Of a stretch of 64,000 nucleotides of DNA, positions 32,929 through 41,300 are shown piece by piece. This DNA is from Actinomadura parmotrematis. Its GTDB lineage: Bacteria > Actinomycetota > Actinomycetes > Streptosporangiales > Streptosporangiaceae. Under the pieces are notes generated by a model that was not told where the DNA came from, made no database searches, and saw only the letters and a list, made by a program, of their open reading frames with translations. Positions within the stretch are counted from its first letter, which is position 1; the number at the start of each line of letters is the position of its first letter. Where the stretch lies: the NCBI RefSeq assembly GCF_019458805.1, contig NZ_JAIBOA010000002.1, positions 372,001-436,000 on the forward strand. The letters run 5' to 3'. Position numbers and translations under genes: made by a program.

Positions 32929-33861
32929 ATGAACCTGGTGCCGCATCTGAGCTGCTTCGTTGCGGTCGCCGAGGAACTGCACTTCGGGCGCGCCGCCGAG
33001 CGCCTCGGCATGGCCCAGCCGCCGCTCAGCCAGCGCATCCAGCGGCTGGAGCGCGAGCTCGGCGTGCGGCTGTTCGAGCGGTCCAGCCGCCGCGTCGAGC
33101 TGACCGGGCCCGGCCGCCTGCTGCTGGACGAGGCCCGCGACATCCTCGCCCGCGTCGACCGCGTCTACGCCCTCGCCGATCGTGCCGAGGGCGCGCCGCT
33201 CCGCGCCGGGCTGCCCGCGGGCCTCGGCGGGGACGTGGTCGCGGCGCTGATCGCGGCGTTCCGCGAGCGCCGCCCGGAGCACCGGCTGGAGATCCGCGAC
33301 CTGTCCACCGCCGCGCAGGGCGCCGCGCTCGCGGCGGGCGACCTGGACGTCGGGATCGTCCGGCACCCCTGCCCGGTGCGCGGCCTGGCGTTCGGGCCCG
33401 TCCTCGGGGAGCGGTTCGGCGTGCTGCTGCCCGCCGGGGAGGCCGCCGGGCCCGTCGCGCTCGCCGCCCTGGCGGGCCGCGACCTGGTGGTGTTCCCCCG
33501 CGAGGAGGCGCCGGGCGCCTTCGACGAGCTGCTGGCGGCCTGCCGCCGGCACGGCTACGATCCGCCGTCGGTGCGCGAGGCGGGCCAGCCGCAGTTCGCG
33601 CTCGGGCTCGTCCTCGCCGGCACCGCGGTCGCGCTCACCCCGCCCGTGCCGGACGCGCCGGGCGCGTCCTGGCACCCGATCACCGGAGACCCGATCATGT
33701 GGCGCACCTCCTGCGCCTGGCGCGCGGGGCCCGTCCCCGGCGCCGTGGCCGACTTCGCCGCGGCCGCCGCCGCGGTGCTGCGCCGCGAGGCGCGGATGGT
33801 CCCGCTGGACGCCGCGCCGCGCCGCGTCGCGCCCCGCCCGTCGTCGGGGTTCCTCGCGTGA
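32929..33861 (+). CDS. LysR-family transcriptional regulator
   Basis: 310 residues. The N-terminal winged helix-turn-helix is clear (LSCFVAVAEELHFGRAAERL, then AQPPLSQRIQRLERELGVRLFERSSR), residues about 6-55. The effector domain follows, with the substrate-cleft elements DLDVGIVRHP and LVLAGTAVALTP. The ATG at 32929 lies 8 bp after a TATCGT box, so the leader is very short. The stop overlaps the GTG of the beta-lactamase-like gene by 4 bp. The context, LysR with a serine beta-lactamase-fold gene and a PBP, recalls AmpR-AmpC systems in which the LysR protein senses peptidoglycan fragments (inference). Confidence 0.9.
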   Translation: MNLVPHLSCFVAVAEELHFGRAAERLGMAQPPLSQRIQRLERELGVRLFERSSRRVELTGPGRLLLDEARDILARVDRVYALADRAEGAPLRAGLPAGLGGDVVAALIAAFRERRPEHRLEIRDLSTAAQGAALAAGDLDVGIVRHPCPVRGLAFGPVLGERFGVLLPAGEAAGPVALAALAGRDLVVFPREEAPGAFDELLAACRRHGYDPPSVREAGQPQFALGLVLAGTAVALTPPVPDAPGASWHPITGDPIMWRTSCAWRAGPVPGAVADFAAAAAAVLRREARMVPLDAAPRRVAPRPSSGFLA

Positions 33862-34733
33862 GGCGGCTCGCGGAGGTGTTCCGCGCCGCCGGCGTCACCG
33901 GCCACCTGCACGCGGTGGACGTCGACACCGGCCGCGCGGTCGGCGTCGGGCCCGACGAGCCGGTGGTGCTCGCCTCGGTCTACAAGGTGCCGCTGCTCGT
34001 GGCGTTCCACCGGCGGGCCGCCGCGGGCGCGCTGGACCCGGCGGAGCGGACCGTCCTCGCCCCCGCCGACCGCACGCCGGGCCCCACCGGCACCTCGATC
34101 ATGCTGGACGAGGTGGCGATGTCGCTGCGCGACCTGGCCGCCCTCATGATCACCGTGAGCGACAACGCCGCCGCCGACGCCGTCTACGACCGGGTCGGCC
34201 GGGACGCGGTGAACGCCGCCCTGGACGAGCTCGGCCTCGCCCGCACCCGCGTCGCCGGCAACGGCCGCGACCTGCACGCCTCCCTCCTCGCCGACGCCGC
34301 CGTGGGCGACCTCGCCGAGCTGTGGGACCGGCTGGACGAGCCCGGCCTGCTCGGCCGCCTCAGCGCCCTGGACCCGGCCCGCACCAGCCGCAGCACGCCC
34401 CGCGAGGCCGCCGCGCTGCTCGCCATGATCTGGCGCGACGAGGCCGCCCCGCCCGCGGCGTGCGCGGCGATGCGGCGGCTGCTCGGCCTCCAGGTGTGGC
34501 CGCACCGGCTGGCGTCGGGGTTCCCCTTCGACGACGTGGTGGTGAGCGGCAAGACCGGCACCCTCGCCACCGTCCGCAACGAGGCCGGGGTGGTCGAGTA
34601 CCCCGACGGGGGCCGGTACGCCGTCGCGGTCTTCACCCGCGCGCACGTCCCGGCCGCCGTGCTGCCCGCCGCCGACGCCGCCATCGGCACCGCGGCCCGG
34701 CTCGCGGTGGAGGCGCTGCGTCGCCCGTCCTGA
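33858..34733 (+). CDS. Class A beta-lactamase-like serine hydrolase
   Basis: 291 residues. SxxK is at SVYK (Ser 40, Lys 43), SDN at 101-103 (TVSDNAAAD) and KTG at 232 (SGKTGTLATV), in the order and spacing of class A beta-lactamases. No signal peptide is evident: the protein begins VRRLAEVFRAAG. The omega-loop Glu (position 166 in TEM) is not recognisable; the equivalent region reads TRVAGNGRDLHA. Without it deacylation would be slow, so it may be a sensor or a weak hydrolase rather than a true resistance enzyme. Start is GTG at 33858, overlapping lysR by 4 bp. Confidence 0.85.
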   Translation: MRRLAEVFRAAGVTGHLHAVDVDTGRAVGVGPDEPVVLASVYKVPLLVAFHRRAAAGALDPAERTVLAPADRTPGPTGTSIMLDEVAMSLRDLAALMITVSDNAAADAVYDRVGRDAVNAALDELGLARTRVAGNGRDLHASLLADAAVGDLAELWDRLDEPGLLGRLSALDPARTSRSTPREAAALLAMIWRDEAAPPAACAAMRRLLGLQVWPHRLASGFPFDDVVVSGKTGTLATVRNEAGVVEYPDGGRYAVAVFTRAHVPAAVLPAADAAIGTAARLAVEALRRPS

Positions 34734-34747
34734 CCGGCCGCCCGCCC

Positions 34748-34761
34748 TGACCGGCCGGTCA
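34748..34761. terminator. Palindrome after the beta-lactamase-like gene
   Basis: TGACCGGCCGGTCA is a perfect 14-bp palindrome 15 bp after the stop at 34733, with a partial copy (TGACCGGCCG) overlapping that stop. It could be a terminator stem or a regulator site for the downstream AAA+ gene, whose possible -10 box TAGGCT is at 34809-34814. Confidence 0.35.
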
Positions 34762-34850
34762 CCGAGGGTTCGCGGCCGATCGCGCCTGATCCAGTCCCCG
34801 GGAGTACATAGGCTGTTACCTCAGCTTTGTTGTCTCTTGGGGAGAATGCG

Positions 34851-37517
34851 TTGCGGCTGCCGGAGCATCTGGAGCTACTGCTCGGTGACGAGCCGGTCCT
34901 CGACGTCTACGCGTACGGCCCCTGGCGGGTGCCGGACGGCCTGTTCGAGGAGGTCACCGCGCGGATCGACGCGCTGGCCGCCGACCCGCGCTGCGCCGGG
35001 CTGACCACCGACGAGCACAAGCTGCTGACCCTGCCGGCGTCCCTGGTGCTGGCCGAGGTCTACGGGATGCTGGCGTTCCTGCCGGGCGGCGGGGCGATCA
35101 AGGGCGGGTCGATGTCGCAGCTGCCCGAGCGGCTGCTCCGCGCCCACCTGGTCAACCAGTCGCCGCCGTCGTCGCGGATGACCCGCTGGGACGCGCCCGG
35201 CGGCCGGTGGCGGCCCCCCGTCGACTGGCTGGTCGAGGCGCCCGACCGGGACCTGGCGATCGAGCTGTCCCGCGACTGCCTGGTCGCGCTGGAGGGCATC
35301 GCGCCGCTGGAGGAGCGCCGCCGCGCGCTGCTGCGGCTCTACGACGCGCCGCCGCCCGGCGACGCCAACGTCCCGAAGGCCGAGCTGCGCGAGCGCTGGA
35401 ACGCCCACGCCGGCGACGACGTCCTCGCCGCCGTCCCCGAGCTGCTCGGCCCCGTCGGGTACCTGGAGTGGGTCTGCACCGGCCTCGTCGCGGCGTTCGA
35501 GCACCTGAAGGCCGTCGCGCCGGTCGACGAGACCGTCGAGGCGCACCTCGTCCGGCTGCTGCTGCAGGGCAGCATGGAGCACGTCCCCGCCGAGCTCGCC
35601 GTCGCCGTCGGCGAGGACCGCTACCTGGAGGTCCAGGAGCGGTTCCCGGTGGAGAAGCGCGGCTTCAAGCCCGGCCCGTGGCAGGAGCGGACGCAGGCGT
35701 GGCTGCTCCGCGCCCTCGTCGCGGGCGCCGCCGACGCCTGCCGCGCCTGGCTGGACATGGCGATGCGGTTCGTCGCGACCGTGCAGGGCCTGCCCGGCGA
35801 CCCCTGGTTCCCGCGCTCGGAGTGGATCCCGGTCGGCCAGTTCCAGACCGACCTGCGGCGCGTCTTCGGCACCCGCCGCAAGGTGATCAACCCGCTGGCG
35901 GCGACGCTGGCGCCCGCCCCGGGGACGGCGGCGGAGGCCGCCGGGGGCGCGCCGGCCGCCGCCGTCGACACCTCCCTCGTCGGGCAGCCCGAGGTCGTCG
36001 CGGTCCTCGCCGAGCTCAGCCGGGCGAGCGCCCCCGTCCGGCTGCTGCTCGCCGGCCCCGACGGCACCGGCAAGCGCGACGCCGCGCAGGACCTCGGCCG
36101 GGCGCTGTCGCTCGCCCGCGAGCCGCTCTGGCTCACCGCGAACCTGTTCGTCGGGCAGCGCCTGCCGGACGCCGTCGCCAAGCTGCACGCCGACGTCCGC
36201 GACTGCGCCGCCGACCGGCTGCTGATCATCGAGGGGCTGGACGCGATGGTCGCCGACCCCGGCAACGGGGAGGCCCTCGCCGACGAGCTGCACCGGCTCC
36301 TGGCGATCCACCCCGACCTGAACCTGGTGGCGCTCTGCGACGCCGCCGGCGACGACCGCATCCGCGACGTCAACCCGGCGCTGCCGCTGCGGTTCACCGT
36401 CGCGCGGACCCGCCCGTTCACCGCCGCCGGGCACGCCGAGCTGTTCCGCCGCGCCGTCCGCGCCCGCGGCGGCCGCGCCACCCGCCAGGCGATCGAGGCC
36501 GCGGGCGAGCTGCTCGCCGCGACCCCGCCGCTGCAGACGCTCCGCAACGCCCGCCTCGCCCCGCACCTCGCCGGGACGCTGGTGGACGCCGCCCGCGAGC
36601 GCGCCGCCGCGGGCGCCGAGCCGGTGGTGCGCAAGCAGGACGTCCCGGCGCTGCTGGACGTCGGCCTCCCGACCGGCAGCCCCCTCACCGAGCTCGCCGG
36701 CCTCACCGGGCTGGAGACCGTCAAGGAGGAGATCTCGCTGCTGGTCGCCGGGACGCACGCCGCGCGGCTGCGCACCGAGGCCGGCCTGAAGGTGTCGGCG
36801 CCGACCCGGCACCTGGTCTTCACCGGCAACCCCGGCACCGGCAAGACGATGGTGGCGCGGCTCCTCGGCCGCATCTACAAGCGGCTCGGCGTCCTGTCCT
36901 CGGGCCACCTGGTGGAGGCGTCCCGCGCCCACCTGGTCGGCGAGTACGTCGGGCAGACCGCGCCGCGCACCCGCCGCCTCGTCGAGCGGGCCCTCGGCGG
37001 CGTGCTGTTCGTCGACGAGGCGTACACGCTCAGCCAGTCGTCCTACAAGGGCGACTACGGGTTCGAGGCGATCGCCGAGCTGGTGAAGATGATGGAGGAC
37101 CACCGCGAGGACCTCGTCGTCGTCGTCGCCGGGTACGAGCGGGAGATGGCCGAGTTCCTCGCCGCCAACCCGGGCCTGGAGTCGCGCTTCCCCAAGCGGC
37201 TGCACTTCGCCGACTACAGCGACGACGAGCTGATCGCGGTGTTCGAGCAGCTCGCCGAGGCCGACGGGTACCGGCTCGCGCCCGGCATGGACGAGGTGCT
37301 GCGCCGGGCGCTCCGGCGGGTGCCGCGCGGACCGTCGTTCGGCAACGGGCGGCTCATGCGCAACCTGCTGGACGTCGCGGTCGCCCGCCAGTCCGAGCGG
37401 GTCGCGGCGGCGGGCCGCAAGGGCCGCCCGTCGCGCGCCGAGCTCGTCACGCTGCGCCCGTCCGACCTGCCGCCCGTCCTCGACCGCCCGGACGAGCTCC
37501 TCGGGCTCTACCTGTAA
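34851..37517 (+). CDS. Double AAA+ ATPase, C-terminal CbbX/SpoVK type
   Basis: 888 residues. The N-terminal half (1-370) is helical, about 40 kDa, with no recognised domain. The first AAA module is degenerate: Walker A GPDGTGKR at 402-409 (Lys kept, Thr/Ser replaced by Arg) and Walker B RLLIIEGLDAM lacking the catalytic Glu. The second (about 625-860) is intact and of the CbbX/SpoVK/EccA class: GNPGTGKT at 659-666, GVLFVDEAYTL with Asp-Glu 722-723, and the arginine-containing SRFPKRLHF. Such ATPases remodel protein complexes as hexamers. Start TTG at 34851 is chosen because GGGGAG lies six bases upstream; other TTGs are at 34827-34830. A primase-like gene follows 58 bp later on the same strand. 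Confidence 0.85.
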   Translation: MRLPEHLELLLGDEPVLDVYAYGPWRVPDGLFEEVTARIDALAADPRCAGLTTDEHKLLTLPASLVLAEVYGMLAFLPGGGAIKGGSMSQLPERLLRAHLVNQSPPSSRMTRWDAPGGRWRPPVDWLVEAPDRDLAIELSRDCLVALEGIAPLEERRRALLRLYDAPPPGDANVPKAELRERWNAHAGDDVLAAVPELLGPVGYLEWVCTGLVAAFEHLKAVAPVDETVEAHLVRLLLQGSMEHVPAELAVAVGEDRYLEVQERFPVEKRGFKPGPWQERTQAWLLRALVAGAADACRAWLDMAMRFVATVQGLPGDPWFPRSEWIPVGQFQTDLRRVFGTRRKVINPLAATLAPAPGTAAEAAGGAPAAAVDTSLVGQPEVVAVLAELSRASAPVRLLLAGPDGTGKRDAAQDLGRALSLAREPLWLTANLFVGQRLPDAVAKLHADVRDCAADRLLIIEGLDAMVADPGNGEALADELHRLLAIHPDLNLVALCDAAGDDRIRDVNPALPLRFTVARTRPFTAAGHAELFRRAVRARGGRATRQAIEAAGELLAATPPLQTLRNARLAPHLAGTLVDAARERAAAGAEPVVRKQDVPALLDVGLPTGSPLTELAGLTGLETVKEEISLLVAGTHAARLRTEAGLKVSAPTRHLVFTGNPGTGKTMVARLLGRIYKRLGVLSSGHLVEASRAHLVGEYVGQTAPRTRRLVERALGGVLFVDEAYTLSQSSYKGDYGFEAIAELVKMMEDHREDLVVVVAGYEREMAEFLAANPGLESRFPKRLHFADYSDDELIAVFEQLAEADGYRLAPGMDEVLRRALRRVPRGPSFGNGRLMRNLLDVAVARQSERVAAAGRKGRPSRAELVTLRPSDLPPVLDRPDELLGLYL

Positions 37518-37575
37518 CCCGGACAGGCGAGTGGTCCGGGGCCGGAACGGGTAGGAACAGGGAGGCTTCCCCGCC

Positions 37576-39165
37576 GTGACGAGCGAGGGGAGCGCCATGC
37601 CCGAGGACACCTCGGTCCTCCGCGACCTGGCCGGGCACCAGGCCGCCCGCCTCCACGACGGGACGCTGCCGTGGGCGTGGTGGCTGGAGCACGCCGCCCG
37701 GCACGGCCGCTACGGATTCACCAACACCCTGCTGATCGCGGCGCAGTGGCGCGCCGCCACCGACGTCCGCTCCTACGCCGAGTGGCAGGCCGCCGGCCGC
37801 CAGGTCCGGCGCGGCGAGGCCGGCATCCGGGTCCTCGCGCGGGGCGGCGGGACGCGCCCGGTGTTCGACGTCGCGCAGACCGCCGGGCTGCCGCTGCCGC
37901 GCCCCGAGCCCGGCGAGGCGCGGATCTGGGAGCGGCTCGCCGCCGAGGCGGCCCGGTGCGGCCTGCCCGTCCGCGCCGACGACGGCCCGGACGCCCTCGC
38001 CCACCGGCTCGCCCTCGACCTCGCGCCGCGCGGCCTGCCCCGCGCCGACCTCGTCGCGCGGTCGGTGGCGTTCGTCGTGCTCGCGCGGCTCGGCCTGGAG
38101 CCGCCGCCCCCGGCGTTCCCGTCCCCGGCGGACTGGGCGGACGACCGGCTCGGCGACACCGTGCTGCGGCTCGCGCGGATCCTGCACGCCCGCCTCACCG
38201 ACCCGTCCGGCGATCTGATGTCGGCGGCGCACCGCTTCTTCCGCGCCCGCGTCCGCGACGGCTGGGTGCCCGGCTACCTGGCCGAGCGCGGTTTCGCGCG
38301 CGGCGTGCAGCGCCGCTGGCAGATCGGGTACGCCCCGGCGGGCCGCCGCGACCTGCTCGACCACCTGCTCGGGCTCGGCCACACCGAGCAGGCGGTCGTC
38401 GCGGCGGGCCTCGCCCGGCCGGGCGGCCGCGACACCTTCCGCGACCGGGCGATGTTCGCGATCCGCGCCGAGGGCGGCGCGGTCGCGGGCTTCATCGGCC
38501 GCCGCCGCGACGGCGGCACCGGCCCTAAGTACCTGAACGGCCCGAACACCTCCCTGTTCCGCAAGGGCGAGCTGCTCTACGGGCTGCACGAGGCGTCCGG
38601 CCGCCTCGCCGAGGGCGCCCGTCCCGTCCTGGTGGAGGGGCCGCTCGACGCCATCGCGGTCGACCTGGCGGCGGCGCGCGGCCACGCCGCCGTCGCCACC
38701 TGCGGCGTCGCGGTCACGCCCGCGCAGGTCGCGGCGCTCGCCCGCGCCTGCGACCTGGAGCGGGCGGGCCTGCTCGTCGCGCTCGACGGCGACGCGGCGG
38801 GCCGGTCGGCCGCCGTCCGCGCCTGGCCCGCCCTCGCCGCCGTCCCGGGGCCGGTGGACACCGCCGTCCTGCCCGGGGGCCGCGACCCGGCGCAGCTCCT
38901 GCACGAGGGCGGCCGCGCCGCCGTCCGCGCCGCCCTGCGCTCCCCCGGCCGCCTCCTCGACCTCGTCGTGGACGACGCCGCTTCGCGGGCGGGCGGCCCC
39001 CTCCAGACCAACGAGGCCCGCCTGTCCGCCCTCCGCGCCGCCGTCGCCGTCATCGCCGCCGCCCGCCCCGCCGAGGCCGCCCGCCAGGTCGTCCGCCTGG
39101 CCGCCCGCCTGGACGTCCCGCCCGCCCTCGTCACCGCCGAGCTCCTCACCGCCGCCGCCCCCTGA
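37576..39165 (+). CDS. ArdC-N / DnaG-type primase fusion (Toprim)
   Basis: 529 residues. Residues about 20-95 resemble the ArdC N-terminal ssDNA-binding domain (GRYGFTNTLLIAAQW, then YAEWQAAGRQVRRGEAGIRV). About 205-340 match the DnaG RNA-polymerase core N-lobe (GYLAERGFARG, FRDRAMFAIR, GFIGRR, PKYLNGPNTSLFRKGELLYGL). The Toprim metal site follows: VEGPLDAIAV at about 352-361 and LDGDAAGR at 403-410. The N-terminal zinc finger of replicative DnaG and the helicase-binding tail are absent. Such fusions are known from mobile elements and actinomycete chromosomes. GTG at 37576 has GGAGG upstream; ATG at 37597 with GGGGAG is equally possible. Confidence 0.85.
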   Translation: MTSEGSAMPEDTSVLRDLAGHQAARLHDGTLPWAWWLEHAARHGRYGFTNTLLIAAQWRAATDVRSYAEWQAAGRQVRRGEAGIRVLARGGGTRPVFDVAQTAGLPLPRPEPGEARIWERLAAEAARCGLPVRADDGPDALAHRLALDLAPRGLPRADLVARSVAFVVLARLGLEPPPPAFPSPADWADDRLGDTVLRLARILHARLTDPSGDLMSAAHRFFRARVRDGWVPGYLAERGFARGVQRRWQIGYAPAGRRDLLDHLLGLGHTEQAVVAAGLARPGGRDTFRDRAMFAIRAEGGAVAGFIGRRRDGGTGPKYLNGPNTSLFRKGELLYGLHEASGRLAEGARPVLVEGPLDAIAVDLAAARGHAAVATCGVAVTPAQVAALARACDLERAGLLVALDGDAAGRSAAVRAWPALAAVPGPVDTAVLPGGRDPAQLLHEGGRAAVRAALRSPGRLLDLVVDDAASRAGGPLQTNEARLSALRAAVAVIAAARPAEAARQVVRLAARLDVPPALVTAELLTAAAP

Positions 39166-39176
39166 CCGCCCGGTCA

Positions 39177-39695
39177 TCAAAAGGTGCGCAGCGAGGCGAT
39201 CTTCCAGTGGCCGCCGGTGCGGACCGCGTCGACGGTGAGCAGGGCGGCGGCGTAGGCGGTCCGGCCGTCGGCGGCGCCGGTGCTGCGCTGGTCGGCGTAG
39301 ACGATCAGATGGGCGCGGTCGCCGCGCAGGGAGGTGACGGCGCTGTCGGTGACGGTCGTGGTGAGGACGAGCTTGCGCGCCGGTCCCTGCTGCCCGACCT
39401 TGGCGAACAGCGCCGCGTACTGGCCGGTGGCGGCGCCCGTCAGGGACGCCTTCACGGCGGCGGCGGTCCTGGCCGGGTCGGTGTAGGCGTAGGAGAACAC
39501 GCCGTTGACGATCTGCGTGACGGCGCCCTTCACCTCGCTGGTGCGGGCGTTGTCGGTGAGCGCGACGTTGCGGACGGCGGCGCCGCCGCGCAGGGCGTCC
39601 GCCTTCTGGTGGGCGAGGACGGCGAAGCCCGCGAGCGCCACGGCGGCGGCGCCGAGGGCGGCGGGCGCGCGCAGCGGGCCGGTGGGGAGGTTCAT
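39177..39695 (-). CDS. Mce-associated membrane protein, type B copy 2
   Basis: 172 residues, last gene of the mce operon. One N-terminal membrane helix (about 10-29) and an extracytoplasmic NTF2-like domain (SYAYTDPARTAAAVKASLTG, VLTTTVTDSAVTSL, HWKIASLRTF). It is a clear paralogue of the gene two places upstream (40252-40797): both have the Y-T/DPA-x-T pattern, LTGAA.xQY, LTT.V..[ST].V.SL.G and W.I...... Such proteins support Mce complexes, e.g. stabilisation in mycobacteria. The ATG at 39695 follows AAGGGA. It ends in tandem TGA TGA, 11 bp from the convergent primase gene. Confidence 0.82.
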   Translation of the reverse strand: MNLPTGPLRAPAALGAAAVALAGFAVLAHQKADALRGGAAVRNVALTDNARTSEVKGAVTQIVNGVFSYAYTDPARTAAAVKASLTGAATGQYAALFAKVGQQGPARKLVLTTTVTDSAVTSLRGDRAHLIVYADQRSTGAADGRTAYAAALLTVDAVRTGGHWKIASLRTF

Positions 39696-39706
39696 GCGGC
39701 GTCCCT

Positions 39707-40249
39707 TCAGGATCCGTTCGCCGGTGCCTGCCCGAGCGCGCTGACCTTCCACCCGGCAGGGGTGCGGGTGAGGCGGGCGACGAGGCGGCTCTGCTTGCTG
39801 GACGGGGCGCCCTGCGCGGGCGTGACGGTGATCTGGACGGCGGTGAGGACGGTCGCCCGCCCCGCCCGCTCGTCCAGCTCGCCGACGGCGCCGTCCAGGA
39901 CCTTGGCGGTCGTGACGGTCCGGCCGCGCTGGACGTCGGCCTTGAACTGCGCGCCGCCCTGGACGAGCTGGTCGTGCAGCTCGCCGGTGGAGGAGTCGCG
40001 CCAGACCTTCAGGCCCGCGTCCACCGTGCGGTAGTCGAGGGTGCTGAGGTTCTGGACGCCCTGCTCGCCGGCCTGGAGGACCTGCTCGCGCAGCCAAGAG
40101 TAGCGGAGCGAGGAGTCGTGGGCGGCCGCGTACCAGCCCCACCCGAACCAGGCGGCGGCGACGGCCGCCGCGCAGAGCAGGGCGGCGGCGGTGCGCGGCA
40201 GGGCGCGCTCCTCCCGCACCGCCGGGGGTCTCTCGGTCGTCACGGTCAT
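39707..40249 (-). CDS. Mce-associated membrane protein, type A copy 2
   Basis: 180 residues with one membrane helix (about 20-42) followed by an exported domain with QVLQAGEQGVQNLSTLDYRT and VWRDSSTGELHDQL. These blocks are repeated in the gene at 40794-41300 (QEVATLNSMDARNVEGGLQAW, NASTGQLHDRL), so the two are paralogues. It ends TPAGWKVSALG like its partner. Accessory protein of the Mce transporter; exact role unknown. The ATG at 40249 has GAGGTG just upstream; a GTG at 40255 would overlap the preceding stop by 4 bp. Confidence 0.82.
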   Translation of the reverse strand: MTVTTERPPAVREERALPRTAAALLCAAAVAAAWFGWGWYAAAHDSSLRYSWLREQVLQAGEQGVQNLSTLDYRTVDAGLKVWRDSSTGELHDQLVQGGAQFKADVQRGRTVTTAKVLDGAVGELDERAGRATVLTAVQITVTPAQGAPSSKQSRLVARLTRTPAGWKVSALGQAPANGS

Positions 40250-40251
40250 GG

Positions 40252-40797
40252 TCACCTCGCCTGGATCGCGCTGATGAGCCAGCGGCCGTCGCGGCGCACG
40301 GCCGTGACGGCGAGCTGCGCGGCGGCCGTCGTGGGCCGCCCCCTGCCGCGCGCGGACGTCTGGTCGAGGAAGACCAGCAGCCGCGCGGTGCCCCCCGCCA
40401 GGGAGATCACGCCGGTGCGGACGACCCGCGTGGTCAGCGTGACGCGCTGCGCGGGCGCCTGCGCGGCGACCGTCGCGTACAGCCGCCCGTACTGGGCGGC
40501 GGCCGCGCCGGTCAGCACCTCGGACGCGGCCCGCCGGGTCTCGGCGACGGTGGCCGGGGTGTAGGAGAGGACGCGGCCGAGGGCGGTCCCGACGTCCCCG
40601 GCGACCTCGGCCGTCGCCGGGCCGTCCAGCACCGCCCGGTTCGGCGGGGCGGGCGGGGCGCCGTCGGGCGCGGCGGCGCGGAGGACGGCGCCGGTGCACG
40701 CGAGCAGCAGCGCGAGGGCGGCGGGCAGCAGCCCGCGGGCGCGCCGCCGGGGCGGCCGGGGGCGGGCGGGTGCGGCGGTCCGCGCGGTGAGGGTCAT
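40252..40797 (-). CDS. Mce-associated membrane protein, type B copy 1
   Basis: 181 residues. A Pro/Arg-rich cytosolic N-terminus, one membrane helix (about 22-42) and an exported NTF2-like domain (LSYTPATVAETRRAASEVLTGAA split over helices, then VTLTTRVVRTGVISLAG and DGRWLISAI). Paralogous to 39177-39695. Overlaps the upstream type A gene by 4 bp. The pattern type A, type B, type A, type B along the operon points to duplication of a two-gene unit. Confidence 0.82.
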   Translation of the reverse strand: MTLTARTAAPARPRPPRRRARGLLPAALALLLACTGAVLRAAAPDGAPPAPPNRAVLDGPATAEVAGDVGTALGRVLSYTPATVAETRRAASEVLTGAAAAQYGRLYATVAAQAPAQRVTLTTRVVRTGVISLAGGTARLLVFLDQTSARGRGRPTTAAAQLAVTAVRRDGRWLISAIQAR

Positions 40798-41300
40798 GCG
40801 CGGCCTCCGGACGGGACGAGGGTGAGCGACGACAGCCGCCAGCCGGCGGGGGTGCGGGCGAGGCCCGCCTCGTAGCGCTTGCGTTGCAGGGCGGTGCCGC
40901 CCTTGGCGGTGGTCAGCGTGATCTGCACCGACGCGATGATGCGGGCGCCTCCGGTCGCGGAGTCCAGGTCGGTGACGGCGGCGGCGAGGACGGTCGCGGC
41001 GGCGGTCGCCCTGGACGCGCGCAGCTTCTTGCGGCTGGCCGGCAGGTCGGCGCGGAGCCGGTCGTGGAGCTGCCCGGTGGAGGCGTTCAGCCAGGCTTGC
41101 AGGCCGCCCTCGACGTTGCGCGCGTCCATGCTGTTCAGCGTCGCGACCTCCTGCGTGCCGGTGCGCAGCACCAGGTCCCGTTCGCGGCCCCGGGCGCCGT
41201 CGTCGGCGCCGGCGCGGCCGCCGGACACGAACGGCCAGGCCGCCCAGGCGAGGAAGGCGGCCGCGAGCAGGACGGCGCCCCAGGCAGCGAGCCGCCTCAT
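40794..41300 (-). CDS. Mce-associated membrane protein, type A copy 1
   Basis: 168 residues with one membrane helix (about 6-25) and an exported domain containing TGTQEVATLNSMDARNVEG, WLNASTGQLHDRLRAD and the C-terminal RTPAGWRLSSLTLVPSGG. First of four small accessory genes after mceF. Overlaps mceF by 4 bp (ATGA), placing it firmly in the operon. Paralogue at 39707-40249. Function inferred from position and family only. Confidence 0.83.
   Translation of the reverse strand: MRRLAAWGAVLLAAAFLAWAAWPFVSGGRAGADDGARGRERDLVLRTGTQEVATLNSMDARNVEGGLQAWLNASTGQLHDRLRADLPASRKKLRASRATAAATVLAAAVTDLDSATGGARIIASVQITLTTAKGGTALQRKRYEAGLARTPAGWRLSSLTLVPSGGRA

Noticed and set aside
34851..39165. Integrated mobile element carrying the AAA+/primase genes
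   Set aside because: No integrase, relaxase, tRNA, att-like direct repeats or base-composition change at the borders.
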